Origin: Bacillus pseudomycoides
Lineage (GTDB): Bacteria; Bacillota; Bacilli; Bacillales; Bacillaceae_G
NCBI RefSeq assembly: GCF_002582035.1
Contig: NZ_NUQE01000043.1
Location: forward strand, 49,559 to 100,535
Length of the DNA: 50,977 nucleotides
Direction of reading: 5' to 3'
This document shows, one piece after another, positions 25,191 through 34,443 of the stretch; within the stretch, counting starts at the first letter, position 1; each line of letters begins with the position of its first letter. The notes beneath the pieces are model-generated. The model was not told the origin of the DNA. It ran no database searches and worked only from the letters and a program-made list of their open reading frames with translations. Made by a program: the position numbers and the translations under genes.

Positions 25191-25300
25191 TTTATCCCGC
25201 TATTTACGGGCAGTAAGACCCCTACCTCAAGATGCAGAGAAAAGCAAAGAAGATAGGTGGGGGATGAAGAAAACTCCCACTGATGGAAGTTTCACTTTAT
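25191..25300 (+). repeat. bcr1 repeat with internal deletion
   Basis: 110 bp with TTTAT at both ends. Left hairpin CCCGCTATTTACGGG, then CCTACCTCAAGATGCAGAG and GATAGGTGGGGGAT as in the full copy at 1482, but about 45 nt with the CCCGATTGGTGAG block are missing before CCCACTGATGGAAGTTTC. The rest of 25301-25457 shows no gene. Confidence 0.85.
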
Positions 25301-25456
25301 CACTCATATGCTCCTTATCATCTACATTATTTAATATATTTTAGGGATTTTTCAAGATGATAAATCCGTGATTTGTATGCATTATAATTCAAAAACGGTG
25401 CCTGTTTAGGTACTTCATTTTGTGTTTAAACAAATCGTTTTGCTTATTTATCCCAA

Positions 25457-25491
25457 GATAAAAAGGTATCGGAAGCCGATACCTTTTTATC
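25457..25491. terminator. Strong bidirectional terminator
   Basis: GATAAAAAGGTATCGG / CCGATACCTTTTTATC, perfect 16-bp stem with a 3-nt loop. It serves the minus-strand gene at 25510, and could also stop transcription from the left. Confidence 0.9.
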
Positions 25492-25509
25492 TTTTAACAC
25501 GTAAATATA

Positions 25510-25761
25510 TTATGACATAGAAGGACTTTCGTAAATCACAATGTCTGTATTGGTTGGAGTAGAAATGCGCTGTGCATAATATGTGATGGAAGAAGAGATG
25601 TATTCTGGTACCGCTTGAACAGTATGCAATGCTATATATTCATGAATTAATTCTTTTAATGTAGACCATTGTAATTCTGCTGGTGTTTCAGAAATAAATG
25701 AACTTACCCAGCGATCAAAAGAAGAAGAAAAATCAGTTTGTAAACGAAATGCTTCTTTCAT
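25510..25761 (-). CDS. Hypothetical protein
   Basis: 83 residues, soluble, beginning MKEAFRLQTDFSSSFDRW. No family recognised. AAGGTGG lies 8 nt before the ATG at 25761; a GTG start four codons upstream would lie inside that site. A strong terminator follows its stop. It lies between the alpha/beta hydrolase and rnz. Confidence 0.6.
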   Translation of the reverse strand: MKEAFRLQTDFSSSFDRWVSSFISETPAELQWSTLKELIHEYIALHTVQAVPEYISSSITYYAQRISTPTNTDIVIYESPSMS

Positions 25762-25950
25762 TGTCTTAGCCACCTTGTATAAATGATAGTATTATTTTAC
25801 TACAAAAGACGAACGAGTGTGAAGTTTTTGTAGTAAATGTTCGTATTATATAGTTGTCTAGATGAGTGGTTTATGCAAAGTTTATTTGCCATTTTTGTTT
25901 ATATTCCGTAAGATAGCGATAGATATTATGAAATGCTTGGAGGATGCAAC

Positions 25951-26874
25951 GTGGAATTTGTATTTTTAGGAACGGGAGCTGGTGTTCCTTCAAAGGGAAG
26001 AAACGTATCAGCGATAGCTTTGCAATTATTAGAAGAACGAGGTGCAACGTGGCTATTTGACTGCGGTGAGGCAACACAGCATCAAATTTTACATACATCA
26101 GTGCGTCCGCGTCGCATTGAGAAAATATTTATTACGCATTTACACGGGGATCATATTTTTGGATTGCCAGGTTTGTTAGGCAGCCGTTCTTTTCAAGGAG
26201 GAACAACTCCGTTAACTGTATATGGCCCAAAAGGGATTAAACAGTTTATTGAAGTAGCATTGGCAGTGAGTACAACACATGTGAAATACCCGATAGAGAT
26301 TATAGAAATTACCGAAGAAGGTATTGTATATGAAGATAAGCAATTTCTTGTGAAAACGAAACGATTGTCACACGGCATTGAATGTTTTGGCTATCGTATT
26401 GTAGAAAAGGATATTCCAGGGCATCTTCTTGTAGATAAACTATTAGAGGAAGGAATTAAACCGGGACCAATCTTTAAGCGGTTAAAAGATGGAGAAACAG
26501 TAGAGATTGAGGATGGACGTATACTTTGCGGAAAAGATTTCATTGGACCACCTCAAAAAGGACGAATTATTACAATTTTAGGAGATACACGTTATTGCGA
26601 AGCGAGTATTGAATTAGCACAGGATGCGGATGTACTTATACATGAAGCGACGTTCGGTGCGGAAGATTCACAGCAAGCGTATGATTATTATCATTCTACA
26701 ACACAACAAGCAGCAAATATTGCGCTGCAGGCAAATGTAAAACAAATGATTTTAACTCATATTAGCTCTCGTTATCAAGGTGAGGCATGTAAAATGCTCG
26801 TCGAAGAAGCGAAACAAGTATTTTCAAACACGGAAATTGCAGCAGATTTGAAAAGTTTTCCTGTATCAAAATAA
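25951..26874 (+). CDS. rnz: Ribonuclease Z
   Basis: Zinc endonuclease that trims the 3' end of tRNA precursors. 307 residues, the size of the short (homodimeric) RNase Z. The metallo-beta-lactamase motif HLHGDH in [15 protein letters not shown], the start [18 protein letters not shown], the exosite region [18 protein letters not shown] and the C-terminal [10 protein letters not shown] are all as in the B. subtilis enzyme. The start is GTG 25951, 7 nt after GGAGG; an upstream ATG at 25933 precedes that site and is rejected. Confidence 0.96.
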   Translation: MEFVFLGTGAGVPSKGRNVSAIALQLLEERGATWLFDCGEATQHQILHTSVRPRRIEKIFITHLHGDHIFGLPGLLGSRSFQGGTTPLTVYGPKGIKQFIEVALAVSTTHVKYPIEIIEITEEGIVYEDKQFLVKTKRLSHGIECFGYRIVEKDIPGHLLVDKLLEEGIKPGPIFKRLKDGETVEIEDGRILCGKDFIGPPQKGRIITILGDTRYCEASIELAQDADVLIHEATFGAEDSQQAYDYYHSTTQQAANIALQANVKQMILTHISSRYQGEACKMLVEEAKQVFSNTEIAADLKSFPVSK

Positions 26875-26922
26875 TGAAAAAACCATGACGGGGATAACGG
26901 ATGTATCTGTCATGGTTTTTTC
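26875..26922 (+). terminator. Terminator after rnz
   Basis: GAAAAAACCATGAC / GTCATGGTTTTTTC perfect stem with a 20-nt loop; overlaps the stop. Confidence 0.9.
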
Positions 26923-27043
26923 ATTGTATCGTTTTCGTAAAATAGAGAAGAGCTATTAACGGTAAATACTATTGAACTGAATGTATAAAAAGTTAGCCCT
27001 TAGTTTGAAATATTAAAAAGTTTAAATTCTGTAAAAAAAGAGA

Positions 27044-27062
27044 TATAATGAAAGCGTATTCA
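27044..27062 (+). promoter_or_regulatory. sdaAB promoter -10 and cre site
   Basis: TATAAT (27044-27049) is followed immediately by ATGAAAGCGTATTCA (27048-27062), a full match to WTGNAARCGNWWWCA. A CcpA dimer here would sit on the transcription start. The -35 is weak (TTTAAA region). The transcript would have a leader of about 230 nt (27063-27290), AT-rich, with only small hairpins (e.g. CTGAT / ATCAG near 27162-27178) and no gene seen. Confidence 0.6.
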
Positions 27063-27290
27063 TTGTGTTTGTACGTTATAAATTTATGTTTTGTTTGCTT
27101 TTGTAAAAAAATGAAATAAATCAAGAAGTGACAAGATGACTCTTATATATTATGATAGCTGATGGTATGTATCAGTTTAATAAATTGATTCTATAAATTT
27201 ATTAGTACAAATAGAAAAACAAAAAAGCGACAGATTAATAGATTATTAGTAAGTAACTTTTTTCATAATGAAGATTTAGGGGGAGTTGTT

Positions 27291-27950
27291 ATGAAATATC
27301 GTTCAGTTTTTGATATTATCGGTCCAGTTATGATTGGTCCATCTAGTTCGCACACAGCAGGTGCAGCAAGAATGGGGCAAGTTACTCGTCAGCTGTTCCG
27401 TCATGAACCTGAGAAAATTATCATTTCTTTATACGGTTCGTTTGCGAAAACATATCGAGGTCATGGTACGGATGTAGCGCTTGTTGGGGGGATACTGGGA
27501 TTTGAAACGGATGATCCTCGTATTCCGCAGGCTCTTGAAATTGCAAAAGAACGTGGAATTGACGTTACATTTATTGAAGAAGAAGCACAAGCAGTGCATC
27601 CAAATACAGCAAAAATTCGTTTGTATAAAGATGAGGATGAAATTGAAGTGGTTGCTTGCTCAATCGGCGGTGGGAAAATTGAAGTTGTGGAGCTAAATGG
27701 ATTTGATTTGCAATTAACAGGTACAAGTCCGGCACTTCTTATTGTAAATAATGATCGTTTCGGAGCAATTGCTTCAGTTACATCTATTCTTGCAAAGCAC
27801 GAAATCAATATTAGCATGATGAGTGTTTCCCGTAAGGAAAAAGGAAGAAAAGCATTAATGGTCATTGAAACAGATGAGCTGTTAGCAGATGAGATTATTA
27901 ATGAAATTAAAGCGCAGTCAAATATTTGTCAAGTAACAATTATGGATTAA
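27291..27950 (+). CDS. sdaAB: L-serine dehydratase, beta subunit
   Basis: With SdaAA forms the iron-sulfur enzyme that deaminates L-serine to pyruvate and ammonia. 219 residues: serine dehydratase beta domain with SVFDIIGPVMIGPSSSHTAG at the N-terminus, then an ACT domain (about 148-219, LIVNNDRFGAIASVTSILA). RBS AGGGGGAG precedes ATG. sdaAA starts 18 nt after its stop. A cre site at the likely promoter suggests carbon catabolite control. Confidence 0.95.
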   Translation: MKYRSVFDIIGPVMIGPSSSHTAGAARMGQVTRQLFRHEPEKIIISLYGSFAKTYRGHGTDVALVGGILGFETDDPRIPQALEIAKERGIDVTFIEEEAQAVHPNTAKIRLYKDEDEIEVVACSIGGGKIEVVELNGFDLQLTGTSPALLIVNNDRFGAIASVTSILAKHEINISMMSVSRKEKGRKALMVIETDELLADEIINEIKAQSNICQVTIMD

Positions 27951-27968
27951 TAGCAGGGGGGACACAAC

Positions 27969-28847
27969 ATGTTTCGGAACGCAGCGGAACTAGTTGCACA
28001 AGCAGAAGAGAAAAACGTAAAAATCGCAGAGATTATGATTCAATGTGAAATGGAAACAAGAAAACTTTCTCGTGAAGATGTAATCGCTGGTATGGAAAAA
28101 AATTTAGTTGTAATGGAAAAAGCAGTTGAGCGTGGACTTCAAGGCGTAAAATCTCCGACTGGATTAACTGGTGGAGATGCAGTGAAAGTACAAGCGTATA
28201 TGAAAAGTGGAAAAGGGTTGTCTGGGGATACAATTTTAGATGCGGTAAGTAAAGCTGTCGCAACGAATGAAGTAAATGCCGCTATGGGCATTATTTGCGC
28301 GACGCCAACAGCTGGTTCAGCTGGAACAGTACCAGGTGTTTTATTTGCACTAAAAGAAAAATTAAACCCAACACGCGAAGAAATGATTGAATTTCTATTT
28401 ACAGCTGGTGCGTTCGGTATGGTTGTAGCTAACAACGCTTGCATTGCCGGGGCAGCTGGTGGGTGCCAAGCGGAAGTTGGTTCAGCAAGTGGTATGGCAG
28501 CGGCAGCAGCTGTTGAAATGGCTGGAGGTACACCAGAACAGGCAGCAACAGCGATGAGTATTGCACTTAAGAACATGCTCGGTTTAGTATGTGATCCTGT
28601 TGCAGGTCTTGTAGAAGTACCATGTGTAAAACGTAATGCAGCTGGTGCATCAAATGCGATGATTGCCGCTGATTTATCATTAGCTGGTGTAACAAGTATC
28701 ATTCCGTGTGATGAAGTAATTGAAGCGATGTATCGCATCGGACAAACGATGCCAAGTGCACTTCGTGAAACAGCAGAAGGCGGTCTTGCAGCAACGCCAA
28801 CGGGGCGCCGTCTACAAGAAGAAATTTTCGGGAAGAAAAGTAAATAA
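27969..28847 (+). CDS. sdaAA: L-serine dehydratase, alpha subunit
   Basis: Catalytic [4Fe-4S] subunit, 292 residues. Conserved cysteines occur in GIICATPTAGSAG, NNACIAGAAGGCQAE and LVCDPVAGLVEVPCVKRN; the Gly/Ala-rich central part is typical. Cytoplasmic. Start ATG follows AGGGGGGACAC. Second gene of sdaAB-sdaAA; its stop runs into a bidirectional terminator shared with proI. Confidence 0.95.
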   Translation: MFRNAAELVAQAEEKNVKIAEIMIQCEMETRKLSREDVIAGMEKNLVVMEKAVERGLQGVKSPTGLTGGDAVKVQAYMKSGKGLSGDTILDAVSKAVATNEVNAAMGIICATPTAGSAGTVPGVLFALKEKLNPTREEMIEFLFTAGAFGMVVANNACIAGAAGGCQAEVGSASGMAAAAAVEMAGGTPEQAATAMSIALKNMLGLVCDPVAGLVEVPCVKRNAAGASNAMIAADLSLAGVTSIIPCDEVIEAMYRIGQTMPSALRETAEGGLAATPTGRRLQEEIFGKKSK

Positions 28848-28878
28848 AAAAAACCTTGCTTACCCAGCAAGGTTTTTT
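28848..28878. terminator. Bidirectional terminator between sdaAA and proI
   Basis: AAAAAACCTTGC / GCAAGGTTTTTT, perfect stem with a 7-nt loop; functional in both directions for convergent genes. Confidence 0.93.
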
Positions 28879-29716
28879 ATTTTTCATTTACAAATTTCTC
28901 TAATGTTTCACCAAGCTCGTGAGAACGTTTTGTTGCTTCTGTAATACATTGAATAAGCGCTTCTTGAAATTGAAAGCTTTTCAATACTTCAATGCCAGCT
29001 TCTGTTGTTCCTCCTGGTGATGTGATTTCTTTTCGTAATATAGAAGGGTGCTTTGTATTTGTTTTTAACATCTCTGCGGCACCAATCATTGTTTGGAGGA
29101 TCAATGATTTTGCAACGGTTTCCTCTAGGCCGATTTGTTTTGCGGCATTTTCCATCGCTTCAACAACGTAATAAATATAAGCTGGTCCACTTCCTGACAA
29201 AGCGGTGACAGCGTGCATATGCTTTTCTTCTACAACAGAAACAAGACCAATTGTTTCAAAAAGTGTTTTTGCAAGCATAATATGCTCTTCTTTTGCATGA
29301 ATAGAAGGAGAAATAGCAGTAGCGGATTTTAAAATTGCCGACGACGTATTTGGCATTGCTCGGATAATAGGGACATTTTTTTGCAGTAAGTTGGTAATAG
29401 ATGTCGTAGATACACCAGCTAGTAATGAAATGAGTAGTTGATCTTCCGTAATGTAATCCTGTAATGGAGTAAGAGCTTCTACAACATCTTTTGGTTTCAT
29501 TGCTAAAAATATGATATCGGCATGAGCAAGCAGCTCTTTTTTATCATGTGTACCATGTACTCCGTAGCGCTGATGTAACTCTTGCAGTCTTCTTTCATTG
29601 GACCGGTTACTGACAGTAATTTGTTCCCCTTTTACAACGTGAGCTTGTAATAAGCCGGCAAGCGTAGCTTCGGCAATTGAACCTGCACCGACAAAAGCAA
29701 TTTTTCGTAGTGACAT
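28877..29716 (-). CDS. proI: Pyrroline-5-carboxylate reductase
   Basis: Last step of proline synthesis, NAD(P)H-dependent reduction of 1-pyrroline-5-carboxylate. 279 residues: N-terminal Rossmann domain with FVGAGSIAEATLAGLL, AMKPKDV, and SLLAGVS; C-terminal dimerisation domain with the P5CR signature region ALSGSGPAYIYYVVEAM and SPGGTTEAGIEVL. AAAGGAGGACTC precedes the ATG. The position next to the YqjP and YqjQ homologues equals B. subtilis yqjO (proI). Bacillus genomes often carry several P5CR paralogues, so the exact letter is an inference from synteny. Confidence 0.93.
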   Translation of the reverse strand: MSLRKIAFVGAGSIAEATLAGLLQAHVVKGEQITVSNRSNERRLQELHQRYGVHGTHDKKELLAHADIIFLAMKPKDVVEALTPLQDYITEDQLLISLLAGVSTTSITNLLQKNVPIIRAMPNTSSAILKSATAISPSIHAKEEHIMLAKTLFETIGLVSVVEEKHMHAVTALSGSGPAYIYYVVEAMENAAKQIGLEETVAKSLILQTMIGAAEMLKTNTKHPSILRKEITSPGGTTEAGIEVLKSFQFQEALIQCITEATKRSHELGETLEKFVNEK

Positions 29717-29889
29717 GATGAGTCCTCCTTTAACTATGTATATGAGAATAACTTATAAATTTACATACATTCGGTTTTGTATAGAAAATCCCTCCTTTTT
29801 ATCTGAAAATAATGACAAATTTTTATATAAGATGTAAACTGAAGGGAGATTCATTTTTTGAAACGGAAAGAAAGAGGGGGCGAATATGT

Positions 29890-30840
29890 ATGACAGTCAT
29901 TCATAGAATGGAAATTCCTGTTCCATTTGCGGTTGAAACAGTCAATGTTTTTTTAGTAGAGGGAGAAACACTCACATTAATTGATACAGGAACAAATACA
30001 GAAGAATCGAGACTTGCGCTGGAGAAGCAACTAGATGCATTAGGATATAAAGTAGAAGATATTGAAACAGTTGTTCTTACACACCACCATGCAGATCATT
30101 GCGGATTGCTGGATATATTTTCTGAGCGAACAAATATTGTTGGACATCCGTGGAATGAACCGTGGATTACACAAGATCCGCAATTTCTAAAGCGTTATCA
30201 ACAGTTCTTTTTAGAAGCATCTGTACAGTTTGGAGTTCCAGAAGTCTTTTTACCACAAGGTGCATCGCTAACGAAAACAATGATTTACTCCTGTAAACGT
30301 TCGCTTACACATACTGTACGAGAAGGAGATCGTATTGCTTCTTTACCGGAGTTTACGGTGATTGAAACACCGGGGCATGCTTCTACCCATATTTCTTTAT
30401 ATCGTGAAAGAGATGGATTGTTAATTGGCGGGGATGCGCTGATTGGACATATTTCTTCTAATCCAATTCTAGAACCGCCATATGAGGGAGAAACAGAACG
30501 AGCAAAACCAATGCTGCAGTACAATGAAACATTAAAGCGCTTAGCTCGTATGAATATTTCACGGGTTTTATCAGGGCATGGAGAAGATATTCTTGATGTA
30601 GCAGGGCTAGTAAATGAGCGATTACAAAAACAAGAGACACGAGCTTTTAAAGTATTAAATTTATTAAAAGAGAAGCCGATGACAGCATTTGAGGTATGTG
30701 TCAAACTATTTCCTACGCTATATGAAAAGCAGTTGCCGCTTACAATCTCTGAAACAGTTGGACAATTAGACTTTTTAGCATATAATCAACAAGTGATGAT
30801 TGACAAGTCATCAGAACAATGGATTTACTATGCAAAGTAG
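29890..30840 (+). CDS. MBL-fold metallo-hydrolase (YqjP-like)
   Basis: 316-residue metallo-beta-lactamase-fold hydrolase; natural substrate unknown. Metal-binding motif THHHADHCG, then IETPGHASTHISLY (third His), LLIGGDALIG (bridging Asp) and SGHGEDI. A C-terminal helical region of about 80 residues (LLKEKPMTAFEVCVKLFP) is found in the YqjP group. Start ATG 29890 is about 8 nt after AGAGGGGGCG; a longer frame to 29812 lacks support. Ends 9 nt before the SDR gene, so the two form an operon as in B. subtilis yqjP-yqjQ. Confidence 0.88.
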   Translation: MTVIHRMEIPVPFAVETVNVFLVEGETLTLIDTGTNTEESRLALEKQLDALGYKVEDIETVVLTHHHADHCGLLDIFSERTNIVGHPWNEPWITQDPQFLKRYQQFFLEASVQFGVPEVFLPQGASLTKTMIYSCKRSLTHTVREGDRIASLPEFTVIETPGHASTHISLYRERDGLLIGGDALIGHISSNPILEPPYEGETERAKPMLQYNETLKRLARMNISRVLSGHGEDILDVAGLVNERLQKQETRAFKVLNLLKEKPMTAFEVCVKLFPTLYEKQLPLTISETVGQLDFLAYNQQVMIDKSSEQWIYYAK

Positions 30841-30849
30841 GTGACAGCC

Positions 30850-31644
30850 ATGAGCCGACGTTTACAAGACAAAGTAATCGTCATCACAGGAGCTTCAAGT
30901 GGAATTGGAGAAGAGTTAGCGATGCAGGCAGCGGAGCAAGGGGCAACTCCTGTATTAATCGCCCGTACAGAAGAAAAACTGCGAGCGCTCAAACAAAAAA
31001 TTGAAAGCACATATCGTACTCCTTGCCATTACTATGTTTTGGATGTTAGTAATGAAGAAGAAGTGAAACTTGTTTTTACGCAAGTGCTTCAAGAGATAGG
31101 ACGTATTGATATATTAGTTAATAATGCCGGTTTTGGTGTTTTTAAAACATTTACTGATGCATCCGTGCAAGAAGTAAAGGATATGTTTGATGTAAATGTA
31201 TTTGGTTTAGTAGCATGTACGAAAGCAGTTTTGCCTTATATGATTGAACGAAATAGTGGACATATTGTGAATATCGCTTCATTAGCAGGAAAAATTGCAA
31301 CGCCGAAATCAAGTGCATATGCAGCAACGAAGCATGCAGTATTAGGATTTACAAATAGCCTGCGTATGGAACTTGCAAATACAAACATTACTGTAACAGC
31401 AATTAATCCAGGTCCAATCGATACAAACTTCCATACGATAGCAGATCAATCTGGTACATACGTAAAAAGTGTTGGACGTTACATATTAAAACCAAACTAT
31501 GTAGCGCAGCAAATTGTAAAAGCAATCGAAACGAAAAAGCGTGAAGTAAATTTACCGAAATGGATGAGTTTAGGACCGATTATTTTTTTGCTGTTTCCGG
31601 GATTATTCGAACGTGTAGCTGGAAAATCACTAAGTAAAAAATAG
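30850..31644 (+). CDS. Short-chain dehydrogenase/reductase (YqjQ-like)
   Basis: 264-residue classical SDR. Cofactor motif TGASSGIG, NNAG at the usual place, catalytic Ser in IASLAGK and the YxxxK motif YAATK; a hydrophobic segment near the C-terminus (LGPIIFLLFPGLFERV) could associate with the membrane. Substrate unknown. GTAGGTGA before ATG 30850 overlaps the end of the upstream gene. A terminator overlaps its stop. Confidence 0.9.
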   Translation: MSRRLQDKVIVITGASSGIGEELAMQAAEQGATPVLIARTEEKLRALKQKIESTYRTPCHYYVLDVSNEEEVKLVFTQVLQEIGRIDILVNNAGFGVFKTFTDASVQEVKDMFDVNVFGLVACTKAVLPYMIERNSGHIVNIASLAGKIATPKSSAYAATKHAVLGFTNSLRMELANTNITVTAINPGPIDTNFHTIADQSGTYVKSVGRYILKPNYVAQQIVKAIETKKREVNLPKWMSLGPIIFLLFPGLFERVAGKSLSKK

Positions 31645-31678
31645 GAGATTCTCTTTTTGAGAATCTCCTATTTTTTTA
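31641..31678 (+). terminator. Terminator after the SDR gene
   Basis: ATAGGAGATTCTC / GAGAATCTCCTAT perfect stem, TTTTT loop, followed by a T run. The left arm includes the stop codon. Confidence 0.92.
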
Positions 31679-31736
31679 TTAATTAAATTTTCTATTGCTG
31701 ATTTTAGTTCCGTATTTTTTTGTAATAATATCCGTC

Positions 31737-31922
31737 TTAAGATAACGTAATATATTCGTATACGACATCCTCTATAGCCTCATATAAATCAATTTCTGCA
31801 TTGCTAGAAATAACATTTTGAATCCGTTTTATAAGCATTTCATAGTCTTCTTGTGAAGTTGGCGTACATTGATATTGTTGAAAACTTTTTGAAATCATTT
31901 TTTTAATTAGTTTTTCATTCAT
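31737..31922 (-). CDS. YqzH-like small protein
   Basis: 61 residues, soluble, acidic helical: MNEKLIKKMISKSFQQY, EDYEMLIKRIQN, and DLYEAIEDVVYEYI. This resembles the YqzH-like family of Bacillus, of unknown function; the match is from memory of the pattern and is moderate. AGGTGGG lies 7 nt before ATG 31922. It is convergent with the SDR gene and divergent from argC. Confidence 0.6.
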   Translation of the reverse strand: MNEKLIKKMISKSFQQYQCTPTSQEDYEMLIKRIQNVISSNAEIDLYEAIEDVVYEYITLS

Positions 31923-32005
31923 AATTTTTCCCACCTACATGTATATATATGTATTGTTTTTATTGTACTTGAATTGGAAAAGAAAATCCCTATATTGTTA
32001 CCTTT

Positions 32006-32124
32006 TGTATAAAAATTCATCTATGTTAAAAGTTTTACTAGTAAAATAACTTTAATTGTTGATTTTTTATTGTTCTAAAATTTATAAATATTTAATTGAC
32101 TCTATAATTATACAATACTATAAT
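32006..32124 (+). promoter_or_regulatory. argC promoter with ARG-box-like operators
   Basis: Sigma-A promoter TTGACT (32096-32101), 17-bp spacer, TATAAT (32119-32124). TGTATAAAAATTCA (32006-32019) differs from the ArgR/AhrC core TGAATWWWWATTCA by one base. A weaker box TCTATAATTATACA (32101-32114) fills the -35/-10 spacer. The two sites 95 bp apart would allow repression by looping, as known for AhrC on argC in B. subtilis. Confidence 0.7.
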
Positions 32125-32158
32125 CATATTTAAATCTAAAAAGTAATGAGGAGGAATT

Positions 32159-33196
32159 ATGAAAGCAGCAATTATTGGGGCGACTGGATACGGAGGACTT
32201 GAGCTTTTACGATTATTAACACATCATCCAAGCTTTACAGTGACATCGGTACATTCTTTTTCGCAAATTGGAGAAGCCATGACAACACCTTATCCTCATT
32301 TATCTACTTTTGTTTCTCATACATTAGCAGAGGTAGATGTTGAAGGGATTGCAAAAGAAGCAAATCTTGTATTTTTAGCAACACCGGCTGGGGTGTCAGC
32401 AAATTTGGTTCCAAGTTTTTTAGATGCTGGTATGAAAGTTATTGATTTATCAGGAGATTTTCGAATTCGAAAGCCATTTATATATGAAGAGTGGTATAAA
32501 AAAGCAGCTGCGAAAGAAGAAGTATTACAGCAAGCTGTGTATGGATTAACGGAGTGGAAAAAAAGTGAAATTGCAACAGCAAACTTAATTGCGAATCCGG
32601 GATGTTATGCAACTGCAACATTGCTTGCAGCAGCTCCGTTAGTAAAAAGCGGAATAATCGAAGTGGATTCACTTATTGTTGATGCGAAATCAGGGGTTTC
32701 TGGAGCTGGAAAGACACCGACAAATATGACGCATTTTCCAGAAATTCACGATAATTTATACATTTATAAAGTAAATGAACATCAGCATGTCCCAGAAATT
32801 GAACAAATGTTGCAAGAGTGGGATGAGGATATGAAACCAATCACATTTAGTACACACCTTATTCCCATTACAAGGGGAATTATGGTAACGCTCTATGCAA
32901 AGGTAAAACAGGAGATAACAGATGTTGCACTTCAACAGATTTATGAAGAGAGTTATTGCCACTCACCGTTTGTAAGAATACGAGAAAAGGGATTTTTTCC
33001 AAGTCCGAAAGAAGTAAGAGGATCTAACTTTTGTGACATTGGAACGGCTTATGATAAGCGGACGGGGCGAATTACAATTGTAGCAGTCATTGATAATGTA
33101 ATGAAGGGTGCAGCTGGGCAGGCTGTACAAAATGCAAATATATTGGCAGGGGTGAAAGAAACGGAGAATTTACACTTTATGCCGCTATATCCGTAA
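32159..33196 (+). CDS. argC: N-acetyl-gamma-glutamyl-phosphate reductase
   Basis: Third step of arginine synthesis, NADPH-dependent. 345 residues: N-terminal Rossmann motif IIGATGYGGLELLRLL, catalytic cysteine in ANPGCYATATLLA, and SGAGKTPTNMTHFPE in the substrate region. RBS GAGGAGG immediately upstream. First gene of argCJBDF behind a strong promoter with ARG boxes; argJ starts 12 nt after the stop. Confidence 0.96.
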   Translation: MKAAIIGATGYGGLELLRLLTHHPSFTVTSVHSFSQIGEAMTTPYPHLSTFVSHTLAEVDVEGIAKEANLVFLATPAGVSANLVPSFLDAGMKVIDLSGDFRIRKPFIYEEWYKKAAAKEEVLQQAVYGLTEWKKSEIATANLIANPGCYATATLLAAAPLVKSGIIEVDSLIVDAKSGVSGAGKTPTNMTHFPEIHDNLYIYKVNEHQHVPEIEQMLQEWDEDMKPITFSTHLIPITRGIMVTLYAKVKQEITDVALQQIYEESYCHSPFVRIREKGFFPSPKEVRGSNFCDIGTAYDKRTGRITIVAVIDNVMKGAAGQAVQNANILAGVKETENLHFMPLYP

Positions 33197-33208
33197 GGGG
33201 GAAGAATC

Positions 33209-34432
33209 ATGATTGAAACGGTATTATGCAAGAAGATAGAAAACGGTTCGATTGTAACACCAAAGGGATTTGCAGCGATTGGAATTCATGCAGGGTTAAG
33301 AAAAGAGAAAAATGATATAGGAGCAATCGTGTGTGAAGTGCCAGCGAGCTGTGCAGCTGTTTATACACAAAATCAATTTCAAGCAGCTCCTCTTGTTGTT
33401 ACGAAAGAAAGTATTGCTGCTGAGCAAAAATTACAAGCTATTGTTGTCAATAGTGCAAATGCGAATTCTTGTACAGGCGCAAAAGGACTGCAAGATGCAT
33501 ATGAAATGCGTACATTAGCAGCGAAGCAGTTTCATGTAGAGGAGCATTACGTTGCGGTAGCGTCTACAGGGGTCATTGGAGAGCCTCTACCAATGGAAAA
33601 AGTACGAAGTGGTATTTATTCTTTACAACCATCAAAAGAAGTAGAGATTGCGACATCATTTTATGAAGCGATTTTGACGACAGATTTAGTTGCGAAACAA
33701 TCGTGTTACAAGCTTGTAATTGAAGGGAAAGAAGTTGCAATTGCCGGGGCTGCAAAAGGATCAGGGATGATTCATCCAAATATGGCAACGATGCTTGGAT
33801 TTATTACGACTGATGTGAATATAGAAAGTGAAGCACTGCAAAGAGCGTTATCCCGAATTACAAATCATACATTTAATCAAATTACAGTCGATGGGGATAC
33901 GTCTACAAATGATATGGTACTTGTTATGGCAAGCGGGTTATCTAATACAACAGCAATATGTGAAGAACATCCAGAATGGGAGAAATTTTTACTGGCACTT
34001 GAAAAAGTGTGTGAAGATTTAGCAAAGCAAATTGCGAAAGATGGAGAAGGAGCGACAAAGTTAATTGAGGTAAACGTGCATGGTACACGAACTGTAGAAG
34101 AAGCAAATATGATTGCGAAAAAAATTGTCGGTTCCAATCTTGTGAAAGTAGCTGTATACGGTGAGGATGCAAACTGGGGCCGTATTATTAGCGCAATTGG
34201 ACAAAGTGGCATTGTGATTGAAACGAGTACGGTTGATATTTATGTTCAGTCCATTGCGGTATTAAAAAGTAGTGAACCTCAACATTTTTCCGAAGAAGAG
34301 ATGAAACAACTGTTACAACAAGAAGAGATAGTTATAGATATATATGTACATCTTGGAAAGGCAAGTGGAAGAGCGTGGGGATGCGATTTAAGTTATGAAT
34401 ATGTGAAAATTAATGCTTGTTATCGCACATAA
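33209..34432 (+). CDS. argJ: Glutamate N-acetyltransferase / amino-acid acetyltransferase
   Basis: Bifunctional ornithine acetyltransferase that recycles the acetyl group from N-acetylornithine to glutamate and can also acetylate glutamate. 407 residues. Self-processing site KGSGMIHPNMATMLGF, with the nucleophile Thr194 (before MLGF) that becomes the N-terminus of the beta chain; TGVIGEPLPMEK and DGDTSTNDMV are also conserved. RBS AAGGGGGAAG. The stop is followed 11 nt later by argB. Confidence 0.96.
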   Translation: MIETVLCKKIENGSIVTPKGFAAIGIHAGLRKEKNDIGAIVCEVPASCAAVYTQNQFQAAPLVVTKESIAAEQKLQAIVVNSANANSCTGAKGLQDAYEMRTLAAKQFHVEEHYVAVASTGVIGEPLPMEKVRSGIYSLQPSKEVEIATSFYEAILTTDLVAKQSCYKLVIEGKEVAIAGAAKGSGMIHPNMATMLGFITTDVNIESEALQRALSRITNHTFNQITVDGDTSTNDMVLVMASGLSNTTAICEEHPEWEKFLLALEKVCEDLAKQIAKDGEGATKLIEVNVHGTRTVEEANMIAKKIVGSNLVKVAVYGEDANWGRIISAIGQSGIVIETSTVDIYVQSIAVLKSSEPQHFSEEEMKQLLQQEEIVIDIYVHLGKASGRAWGCDLSYEYVKINACYRT

Positions 34433-34443
34433 GGAGAGAAAAG

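Noticed and set aside
25447-25454. TTTATCCC resembling the left end of a bcr1 repeat
   Set aside because: Nothing of the rest of the element follows; it is next to a terminator stem and is likely chance.
28139-28870. 243-codon open frame on the strand opposite sdaAA
   Set aside because: It lies fully antisense to a well-recognised gene, has no ribosome-binding site and a composition (Ala, Pro, Ser-rich) typical of a mirror of Ala/Gly-rich coding DNA.
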